A stretch of 24,500 nucleotides of DNA, taken from the NCBI GenBank assembly GCA_963575745.1, contig CAUYUJ010016884.1, positions 233,843 through 258,342 of the forward strand, in the 5' to 3' direction. Each line of letters starts with the position of its first letter. Position 1 is the first letter of the stretch. The stretch is from Prorocentrum cordatum. Lineage: Eukaryota; Sar; Dinophyceae; Prorocentrales; Prorocentraceae. Shown here in pieces: positions 8,059 through 16,116 of the stretch. Under the pieces are notes generated by a model. That model ran no database searches. It saw only the letters and a program-made list of their open reading frames with translations, and was not told the origin of the DNA. A program made the position numbers and the translations under genes.

Positions 8059-9055
8059 ACGTACTTCCGCTGAGCCTCCCAGAAGCCCACGCGCGCCAGG
8101 TGAGCCAAGCGCGCCAGGCGCGCCAGGTGCGCCAGGTGCGCCACTTGCGCCACGGGCGCCACGTGCGCCAGGTGCGCCAGGCGCGCCAGGTGCGCCAAGT
8201 GTGCGCCAGTGGCGCCAGGCAGGTGCGCCAGGTTCGCCAGGTGCGCCAGGCGCGCCAGGCGCGCCAGGTTCGCCAGGTCCGCCAGGCGCGCCAAGTGAGC
8301 CAGGTGCGCCAGGTGTGCGCCAGGTGCGCCAGGTGCGCCAGGTGCGCCAGGTGTGCCAGGTGCGCCAAGTGCGCCGGATGCGCAAGGTGCGCCAGGTGCG
8401 CCAGGTGTGCGCCAGGTGCGCGCCAGGCGCGCCAGGTGCGCCCAGCGCGTCAGGTGCGCGCCAGGTGCGCGCCAGGCGCGCGCCAGGTGCGCCAGTTGCG
8501 CCAAGTGTGCGCCACGTGTGCGCCGCGTGCGCGCCAGGTGCGCCCGGTGCGCCAGTTGCGCCAGGTGTGCCAGGTGCGCCAGTTGCGCCAGGCGCGCCAA
8601 GTGAGCCAGGTGCGCCATGTGCGCCAGGTGCGATAGGTGCGCCAGGTGCGCCAGGTGCGACAGGCGCGCCAGGTGCGCCAGGTCTGCGCTAGGTGTGGCA
8701 GGTGCGCCAGGTGCGCCCAGCGCGCCAGGTGCGCCAGGTGCGCCAGATGCACCAGGTGTGCCAGGTGTGCGCCAGGTGCGCGCCAAGTGCGCCAGGTGCA
8801 CCAGCTGCACCAGGCACGCCAGGCGCGCCAGGTGCGCCAGGTGCGCCAGGCGCGGCAAGTGCGCCAGGTGCGCCCAGCGCGCCAGGTGCGCGCCAGGTGC
8901 GCACAGCGCGTCAGGTGCGCGCCAGGTGCGCCAGGTGCGCCCAGCGCGTCAGGTGCGCCCAGCGCGCCAGGTGCGCGCCAGGTGCGCGCAAGGTGCACCA
9001 GGTGCGCGCCAGGTGCGCCAAGGGGACAGGGAGGCCTCAAAGTGGTCTGCGTAAG
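8059..9055 (+). repeat. 102-bp unit interrupted by the 9-bp array
   Basis: Positions 8059-8090 match the first ~32 bp of a 102-bp unit (ACGTACTTCCGCTGAGCCTC and on to AAGCCCACG). Positions 9021-9055 match its last ~35 bp (AGGGGACAGGGAGGCCTCAA and on to the next ACGTA). The ~930 bp between replace the ~35-bp middle of the unit. The nonamer array therefore lies inside a satellite monomer. Confidence 0.8.
8091..9020 (+). repeat. 9-bp minisatellite (GTGCGCCAG)n
   Basis: About 930 bp of the nonamer GTGCGCCAG with variants GCGCGCCAG, GTGCGCCCAG, GTGAGCCAG and TTGCGCCAG, plus occasional extra CGCCAG units. Because 9 is a multiple of 3, every frame stays open and encodes Gly-Ala-Pro, Arg-Gln-Val or Cys-Ala-Arg forward, and Leu-Ala-His or Arg-Thr-Trp in reverse. 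The collagen-like ORFs are by-products. Confidence 0.95.
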
Positions 9056-10660
9056 ACGTACCTCCGCTGGGCCTCCCAGGAACCCACGAAAGTGGCGACA
9101 GTTGCGCAGATCGCAGCCCCGCAGGGGACAGGGAGGCCTCAAAGTGGTCTGCGTAGGACGCACCTCCGCTGGGCCTCCCAGGGACCCACGAACGTGGCGA
9201 CAGTTGCGCAGATCGCAGCCACGCAGGGGACAGGGAGGCCTCAAACTGATCTGCATAGGACGTACCTCCGCTGGGCCTCCCAGGAACCCACGAAAGTGTC
9301 GACAGTTGCGCAGATCGCAGCTCCGCAGGGGACAGGGAGGCGTCACAGTGATCTGCGTAAGACGAACCTCCGCTGGGCCTCCCAGGAACCCACGAAAGTG
9401 GCGACAGCTGCCAGATCGCAGCCCCGCAGGGGACACGGAGGCCTCAAAGTGATGCGCGTAGGACGCACCTCCGCTGGGCCCCCCAGGAACCCACGAAAGT
9501 GGCGACAATTGCGCAGATCGCAGCCCCGCAGGGGACAGGGAGGCCTCAAAGTGACCTGCGCAGGACGTACCTCCGCTGGGCCTCCCAGGAACCCACGAAC
9601 GTGGCGTCAGTTGCGCAGATCGCAGCCCTGCAGGGGACAGGGAGGCCTCAAAGTGATGCGCGTAGGACGTACCTCCGCTGGGCCTCCCAGAGACCCACGA
9701 AAGTGGCGACAGTTGCGCAGATCGCAGCCCCGCAGGGGACAGGGAGGCTTCAAAGTGATCTGCGTAGGACGTACCTCCGCTGGGCCTCCCAGAGACCCAC
9801 GAAAGTGGCGACAGTTGCGCAGATCGCAGCCCCGCAGGGGACAGGGAGGCTTCAAAGTGATCTGCGTAGGACGCACCTCCGCTGGGCCTCCCAGGAACCC
9901 ACGAAAGCGGCGACAGTTGCGCAGATCGCAGCCCCGCAGGGGACAGGGAGGCCTCAAGGTGATCTGCGCAGGACGTACCTCCGCTGGGCCTCCCCGGAAC
10001 CCACGAACGTGGCGTCAGGTGCGCAGATCGCAGCCCCGCAGGGGACAGGGAGGCCTCAAAGTGATTTGCGTAGGACGTACCTCCGCTGGACCTCCCAGGA
10101 GCGCACGAAAGCGGCGACAGCTGCGCAGATCGCAGCCCCGCAGGGGACAGGGAGGCCTCAAAGTGATCTGCGTAGGACGCACCTCCGCTGGGCCTCCCAG
10201 GAACCCACGAAAGTGGCGACAGTTGCGCAGATCGCAGCCACGCAGGGGACAGGGAGGCTTCAAAGTGATCTGCGTAGGACGTACCTCAGCTGGGCCCCCC
10301 AGGAACCCACGAAAGTGGCGACAGCTGCGCAGATCGCAGCCCCGCAGGGGACAGGGAGGCCTCAAAGTGATGCGCGTAGGACGTACCTCCGCTGGGCTTC
10401 CCAGGAACCCACGAAAGTGGCGTCAGTGGCGCAGATCGCAGCCCCGCAGGGGACAGGGAGGCTTCAAAGTGACCTGCGCAGGACGTACCTCCGCTGAGCC
10501 TCCCAGGAACCCACGAAAGTGTCGACAGCTGCGCAGATCGCAGCTACGCAGGGGACAGGGAGGCCTCACAGTGACCTGCGCAGGACGTACCTCCGCTGGG
10601 CCTCCCAGGAGCCCCACGAAGTGGCGACAGCTGCGCAGATCGCAGCCCCGCAGGGCACCG
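9056..10660 (+). repeat. 102-bp satellite array, about 15.7 units
   Basis: Units begin ACGTACCTCCGCTGGGCCTC at 9056, 9158, 9260 and so on; the last starts at 10585. Fifteen spacings give 1529 bp, one base short of 15 x 102, because the unit at 9362 lost a base near 9409. The core CACGAAAGTGGCGACAGTTG then CGCAGATCGCAG is shared with the 828-1213 array. The second half, CCCCGCAGGGGACAGGGAGG, is specific to this array. A 102-bp period is 34 codons, so an ORF of over 700 codons (8693-10933) and several antisense ORFs stay open; I treat them as artefacts. Each unit has complementary arms GGCCTCCC and GGGAGGCC. Confidence 0.95.
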
Positions 10661-10906
10661 AGAACACAGGAGAGAAGAAGGAGGAGAGAGCGGAAGGTGG
10701 ATGCCACAGTGCTCTTCAAAACGAGTACCCAACACAAGGAGGGCTGGGGAACAAAACATGCAATTGAAAACATAGACATTTTAACACTACCGCCATCGAT
10801 GTGTCTGCAACAGACTTCGAAAACGAATGCAAAAAGGCACGATTGGGATGGATATAACTTCTTCACATCGGGATTGAAGAAAAAGAACAGAACTCTTCAA
10901 ACATAT
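10661..10906. other. Tail of the satellite unit and left flank of the retrotransposon
   Basis: Starts with the purine-rich AACACAGGAGAGAAGAAGGA motif shared with the tail of the 103-bp array. It then becomes unremarkable sequence rich in A up to the retrotransposon terminus. No gene seen. Confidence 0.5.
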
Positions 10907-11023
10907 GCCAAGTGTTTATCACGCCTTTATTAGCCAATGTCTCGGGGATGGGCCGCCTTGGGGTTGCACGTGATCTTTGAATCAAGGCGGATCTGTCTAT
11001 CCGTGACCCTGTTGGCTCAAGCG
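10907..11023 (+). repeat. A1 split direct repeat (left terminus)
   Basis: 117 bp matching A2 at 17063-17179 with about a dozen substitutions and no length change. Landmarks are GTGTTTATCACGCCTTTATT, GGGCCGCCTTGGGGTTGCAC, and GTGATCTTTGAATCA. Identity stops two bases after the spliced-leader-like sequence: A1 continues CGAGAGCACGG, A2 continues CGCCCCCC. Confidence 0.9.
11001..11021 (+). promoter_or_regulatory. Spliced-leader-like sequence at the end of A1, before gag
   Basis: Twenty-one bases from CCGTGACC to TTGGCTCAAG. Compared with the published dinoflagellate spliced leader (written from general knowledge), about 17 of 21 positions agree, including the final ten bases TTGGCTCAAG. It is followed by CG, not by the GT that follows the leader exon in spliced-leader RNA genes. 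So it resembles a leader already joined to a message, not a leader gene. The probable gag ATG at 11037 begins 15 nt downstream, where a 5' untranslated leader would be expected. Confidence 0.65.
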
Positions 11024-11036
11024 AGAGCACGGTTCG

Positions 11037-12815
11037 ATGCTGAACCGCGCGGCCGATTGGCTTGGAGCGGGCGCCATCTCTTACCTCAGTCGTTGCCCCG
11101 CCGCGCCCTCCTGTCCAGAGCGCCCGCCATACACCTGCCAGCTGACGCGCCCAGCGGTGCCGAGCTGCCCAGCGTGCCCAGGGGCGCCTACGACAGTGCA
11201 GGCGACCTGCCCTGAGCCTCCGGCTTGTCCGACGCTCGAGGCGCCGGCTGCCGCGGGGCCTCTCTGGGGCCTCCTCGCTGGCGCTCTCGCGTCCATCGCG
11301 GCCTCGGGTTTCCTCATCGCGATCGGCTGGTGCGGCGCCTTGACCCTCGGGACCACTCGCCGCCGCGGCGTCAGGAGTCGCCCAGCTCTGGGCATGGATC
11401 CTGCACAGCGGGGAACGAGAATGGCAGCAGCGACGGGTCCTGGGCCACTTGCAGCCGCCGGGAGCGACTCCAGTCAATGACCTTCTGATCGTGTGCGCGA
11501 CGCCGGACGCCGACGTGTACTTCGAGCTGGTGGACGGCACGAGCCCGGACTACCAGGCTGCGAGGTTCTCGCCAGATCGGCGCACCATCCTTCCAGGGAT
11601 TGCGCGCGGCCAGACCTACCGTTTCAGGAGACAGCCCACAGCTGCGGAGCTCGGCGCGTTCATGGGTCAGGCCCGACAGGCCGCGGCCGCCCCGCTGGCT
11701 GGTGGAGCCGCGCTGACCGCGGCCGGAGCGCTGTGGGCGACCGTGGAGTCGACCTCCTTTGCGCCCAGGGGAACCCCAGCCGCCCTGTCGGCGACGGACT
11801 TTGTGAAGGGCGAAGTCGGCGTCTTCACCACGCCTGCGGGCACTGCCGTGCTGGTCCGCGATTTGCAGTCGCACACCGTGGAGGAGTACCTCGCGATGGA
11901 GAGCCACCACGACCTTAGGATCAGCAAGGCGACGGTCATCGCCTCCAAGGATCGCGCAAGATGCCGCTTCACCGTCTCGGACGTGCAGCTTCGAGAGTCG
12001 CAGTTCCCCGACTGGCCCGTGCCCGGGCCGAGGACAGTGAAGCGGCGCTGCGCGTGGCTCTTCAGGCGCCAGGGCGGGCCGCTCAAGCACCACCGTTCGC
12101 TCATCATGACGTTCGGATTGCGGTCGGAGGATTGGGGCGTCGAGGTTCACCACACGGCCACGAGGTGCCTCGACGAGGGCTTCTGCTACGACGTGGTGGA
12201 CGTCAGCGACGGCGCCACCCTCGAGCTGCTGCTCAGGCGCAGCTGGTGGAGTACGTGTACCACATGGACTTCCTGGCCTCGCGTGGACCCAACTCCACAG
12301 GCAAGAACAAGGGCGGCGCGGCCCCCCTCCAGCACGCCGTCTTCGACGAGGCCGCCATCTTTTCAGGGGTGACCAAGGACTCAGGCACGGCGATGGTGCG
12401 CCCCGACCTGATCGCCCACGTGGCGGGCGAAACCGAGCGCGACGCCGCCATCCTCAAGCAGGTCCGCAAGGCCCGAGAGGAGAGGGCGGAGCTAGCCAAG
12501 CAGGGCAAGAAGGGGAAGGAGGAGTCGGGGCGACGCTTGCCCCTCCGGGGCTGGAGAGACCTCCCAGCCAGCCCCAGCGCGAACATGACTTCCGGGGAGG
12601 GCCTCCTGGGCTGTCGACTGGGGGGCAGCCTGCTCCCAGCCATCCTTTCTGGGCCGACAAGCGACAGCGAAACTTGCTGCCTCGTCCTCGTCCCCATTCA
12701 GTTTTGCATCGAGGCTTCCGTGGAGCTGCTGTACATATTGGCAGGTATACTCGTCGTCGGCTTCAGCGCACTACTCATGTCGATGGGGCGTGCGATGACA
12801 TTGCCGGCACGTTGA
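11037..12815 (+). pseudogene. gag-like ORF of the retrotransposon, frameshifted
   Basis: Probable structural protein, judged by position and organisation. The N-terminal part (frame of ATG 11037) is rich in Cys-Pro pairs (CPAAPSCPERPPYTC, PSCPACPG). A hydrophobic segment of about 25 residues follows at roughly 11260-11345 (GLLAGALASIAASGFLIAIG), resembling a membrane helix. Near 11360 the meaningful frame shifts by one (HSGEREWQQRR, DLLIVCATPDADVYFELVDG). Around 12225-12240 it shifts again into the frame of QLVEYVYHMDFL, which contains GVTKDSGTAMVRP and a charged helix QVRKAREERAELAKQGKKGK. The ends of each segment are approximate. Two indels therefore separate three co-linear pieces. I recognise no CCHC zinc knuckle. 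The assignment rests on lying between the A1 terminus and the reverse transcriptase. Confidence 0.6.
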
Positions 12816-12837
12816 ACGATTTGCATCTTGGCTCATC

Positions 12838-14830
12838 TTGCCCACGGATGAACCGTGGCCCTTCGGCATTCCAACAGGCCAGTCTCAACCTTATTCGCCA
12901 GTCTGTCTTGTTCACGGGCCCGCCGCCGGACGACATGAGCGGCCCAGGGTCCCCGCGAGCGCCCCGGGCCAAGAGCGCTTACGGCGAAGGCGCCGTGATC
13001 GCTCCCCTCGGCATGCACACCGCCCACCTGATCGATCTGCCAGCTGCCGGTTCGGTCTCGCGTTCCCTTCAGCATCTGGCCGGAGATCGGGGCAAAGAGA
13101 TTGCTGAGCGACTAATTCAATTGCCCTTACCAGAATCCACTGGCAGGGAGGTAGCCAAACTTCAGGGACCCGCTCGGCCTGACCCCGACCCCGCCATCCG
13201 ACGGTCGCCCGCCCTGCACGCAGAGCTGCTGCGCAGGATGGTCGACTGCGACCTGATCGAGTGGCATCTGACGGGCGGGGTTTATTGCGGCCTGTTCATC
13301 GCATATATGAGTATTATAAGAAGTCTGGGAAATGTCGTTTGATTGTCGATGGTCGGTTACCATCGCGCCACTTTCGCGACAGCGACCCTGTCTCGCTAGC
13401 CTCCGGGGCCGCCTTTTCCGCCATCGAGGTCGACAGCGCTGCGCGCACCCAGGTCGGCTCGGTCGATATCGTAGACGCTTTCTACGACATGCAGTTACCA
13501 GAGGCCTTTCGAGGCATGTTCGTTCTTCTTCGGATCCGCGCCGCCCTGGCGGATGTCTCGTCAGCCCAGGGCCGCGCTATCAGACGTGGCCAGCACCTCT
13601 TTCCAGTCCTGAAGGTGATCCCGATGGGTTGGAAGCTTTCTCTCTGGGCGTGTCAGCAGGTACTGGAGCATCGGGCCCGGCTGGTGCCCGGCGTCTCAGA
13701 AAAGAACGCTGTCGTCGATCACCTTCCTCCCCCCAGCCTGGAGCCCTTCGCACACACGGAGTACGTCGACAGCTGCTTCGCTTTCGGAAAGGATCGAGAA
13801 GTGGTCAGAGGGGTGGCGGAGGGGGTTCAGCAGGAGTTGAACGGGGTCGACCTCCCAACTCATCCAGTCGAGGCTGGCCCTGGCATCGCTGCACTGGGCT
13901 GGATTTTCTCGGACGAGAATGCTACTGTCGGGTTGAGCCCTCGGGTTGCCTGGAGGGTCAGATTGGCCATTCAGCAGATTCCCAAGGAGGGATACGCAAG
14001 TGGGGATACTCTCACTGTCGTTACGTCGCACTACACGACTCGTGCTCTTGCACGCCGTGAGTTGTTGTGCGCTGTGTTTGCATGTTACTCCTTCGCAGCT
14101 GTCGCTGGACCTCGTCGCCGCCGGCTTTGCGCTTCTGTTCGCCGCGAACTTGGTTGGGCCGCTTGGCCCATACTTCTCGCCTCTCGGGATCTCGGGGCTG
14201 CCTGGTCTGAAGATGCCCTCGCCGTCGACGCGTCGTCCTGGGGAGGTTGCATCTTGCAGCAGAGAGTGCCTGTCCGCATCGTCAAGTCGTTCGGTCGGTT
14301 CAACGAGAGGTGGAGGCTTTCTCGACAAGACGAGCTGGGTTTTCGACCTCGGGGCCACGCTCTTGCTCTGGCTACTCTGGGTGGTTTCGCTATAGACGGT
14401 CCTGCTCCAGAGATCCCAGTGGAAACGCTCGACATCGATTCGGACGCGTGGGATGGCGAGCGGCGCCGAGTCTTAGCTAAGAGATGGGCCCGTTCAGAGG
14501 CCCAGGTGACCCTTGAGGGCCGCAGCATGGCCTTGGCCCACCTCCACAAGACGCGGTCCCTGGCCAACTTTGGGAAGCGCCACCTGTGTTTGGGAGACGC
14601 CATGGCTAGCATCCTTGCCGTGCCCAAGGGTCGATCATCCTCGAAGCTGATGCGTGTCTGCCGGCAGATTGGCGGCCTCAACCTGGCCTTCAAAATGGCC
14701 TTCAACATGACCTCTCGGCGGCGCTGGCCCACCTCAGAGCGCAACCCCGCTGACCGCGGCTCAAGGCGCAAGAAGGGGGACTGGGCCGAGGCCTCGACTC
14801 GGCCCCGCGAAGCCGATCCGCCGCCCGCTG
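12838..14830 (+). pseudogene. Reverse transcriptase-RNase H of the retrotransposon, one frameshift
   Basis: The N-terminal portion (HLIDLPAAGSVSRSLQHLAG, RMVDCDLIEWHL) runs in one frame to about 13300. An ~11-bp insertion near 13303-13315 (TGAGTATTATA between CATATA and AGAAG) then throws it out of register. The palm follows in the frame of 13261. There, RT motif 1 is KCRLIVDGRLPSRHF, motif A is DIVDAFY with the Asp codon at 13465, motif B is IPMGWKLSLW near 13621, and motif C is YVDS near 13762, where most RTs have YxDD. RNase H follows, with AVDASSWGG (Asp codon 14227), LCLGDAMAS (Asp codon 14596) and SERNPADRGSR (Asp codon 14752); the last is typical of DIRS-type RNase H. Role: copying element RNA into DNA. 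With the insertion and a non-canonical motif C this copy is unlikely to be active. Confidence 0.88.
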
Positions 14831-14848
14831 CGCTGCCAGCGCCGAGGC

Positions 14849-16116
14849 ATGCTCCGCTGGGCGGGGGCTCCTGCGGCCAGCGGGACCGCCGCGCCCGCGC
14901 CGTTGCAGCCCGGCTTGGCCGGGCCTTCGGCGTCGCAGGAGGTGCCGCCGAGGCCTGCAGCGGGCCGCCCGCCGCCCTCCCGCGGGATCGAGCCAGACCT
15001 GCGAGCCGACCGAGCCGTCCGCCGTCGCCCCCGCCGAGGACCACTCCCGCGGCGCGCAGGTGCCGCAAGAGGCCTGCAGCGGGCCGCCCGCCGCTTTTCC
15101 GCGGGATCGAGCCAGACCTGCGAGCCGACCGAGCCGTCCGGCGTCGCCGGGACTACGGCGGGGAGCCAGCGTCCGACGAGCACGGCCTGACCCTGCTCGA
15201 GAGGCGCACCGTGAAAAAGCCTCAGGAGGATCGGTACAAGCACATCGTGAGCCAGTTCTGCCTTTGGTGCGCGACGGCCAACATGGCGATCAGCACCACC
15301 ACGCAGCTCGACTCGGCGGCGACGGCCTACCTCCACGAGCAGGAGCTCCGCGGGCGCCTTCCTGCTGGCCGCCCTGACGCACTGCCGGCAGGACCTGTCG
15401 CCGAAGGCGCCAGAGCTGCCGCGGGCGAGGCGGGCCCTCCTGGGCGTCGCGCTGGCCCCTCCCGCGGCCGTTCGTGGCGCTGATAGCGGACTCGCTGATT
15501 GGCCAGGGCCACTGGGCAGCGGCTGCGGCGACGCCCCTGTGCTTCGCGTTCTATATATACACCCCGCCGTCGGAGCTGCTCCGCCCGCGGGTAAAGGATG
15601 CGTTCCCGCCGCCGCGGGGAGGGCCCAGAGCCCTCACCCTGTGGGCCCTCTTTCTGAACGCGTCGGAGAACAGCACGCCATCCAAGACATGGCGAGTTCG
15701 ACGAGTCGCTGAGTCACGACAACGCGGAGTTCTGGCGGGCGGGGGGCCCCCTGTCCCGCCTCCGAGCCGGCCGCGGCGCAGCGCTACCGCTGCTCGACCT
15801 GAAGCACGCGACTTGGGCCGCCCTGTTCACCCGGGCCGCGGTAGACGCGGGCCTAGGCGGCCTGGGACCGCCCGCGCTGCATCAGCTCCGCCACGGAGGG
15901 GCCAGCCACGAGCTGACCACCCGTGCCCGCCCGCTCGCCGAGATCAAGAGGCGGGGGCGGTGGGCGGCGGACAGCAGCGTGCGTCGCTACGAGAAGAGCG
16001 GCCTCCTGCACACGCAGCTGCAGCGGGCGTCGGAGGCCGCCCAGCGCCAGGCCCACGCCGCCGCGGCCAGCATCGGCTCGAACATCTTGAGGATGCCGCC
16101 CAGCGGGCGGCGCTGA
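14849..16116 (+). pseudogene. Tyrosine recombinase (integrase) of copy 1, multiple frame breaks
   Basis: Integrase of the tyrosine-recombinase family, which would insert the circular DNA intermediate. The N-terminal SAM-like segment begins near LTLLERRTVKKPQEDRYKH (15187). The catalytic part has TPPSELLRPRVKD (first Arg region), LHQLRHGGASHEL (HxxR box) and GRWAADSSVRRYEKSG (Tyr nucleophile), ending at the stop 16114-16116. Breaks relative to copy 2 are a 119-bp tandem duplication (14952-15070 repeated at 15071), an 18-to-1 base replacement after CACGAGCAG near 15340, and one extra A near 15692 (AAGACATGG against AAGACTGG). A further frame change near 15440-15470 is shared by both copies. The first motif has PPSELL where copy 2 has RPSELL, so the first catalytic Arg also appears lost. 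Confidence 0.85.
14952..15149 (+). repeat. 119-bp tandem duplication inside copy 1
   Basis: GGCCTGCAGCGGGCCGCCCG at 14952 recurs at 15071, and the similarity runs at least to CCGTCCGGCGTCGCC near 15149. Copy 2 has a single version (from about 18450). As 119 is not a multiple of 3, it changes the reading frame and joins the RNase H frame to the recombinase frame. Confidence 0.85.

Noticed and set aside
8091-9020. Collagen-like (Gly-Ala-Pro)n ORFs
   Set aside because: They arise from the 9-bp repeat, which keeps all frames open on both strands. There is no signal peptide, terminal domain or unique sequence.
8059-10660. CRISPR array (regular repeats)
   Set aside because: Units are contiguous with no unique spacers, no cas genes are present, and the setting is eukaryotic.
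8693-10933. A 746-codon ORF with about sixteen 34-residue repeats, reminiscent of TALE or PPR-like repeat proteins
   Set aside because: The 34-residue length only reflects the 102-bp satellite period. Antisense and other forward frames are open to the same degree, the frame enters from the 9-bp array, and the repeats lack TALE or PPR signature residues.
11001-11021. A functional spliced-leader RNA gene
   Set aside because: The leader-like sequence has about four mismatches and is followed by CG instead of a GT donor. It sits inside an element terminal repeat.
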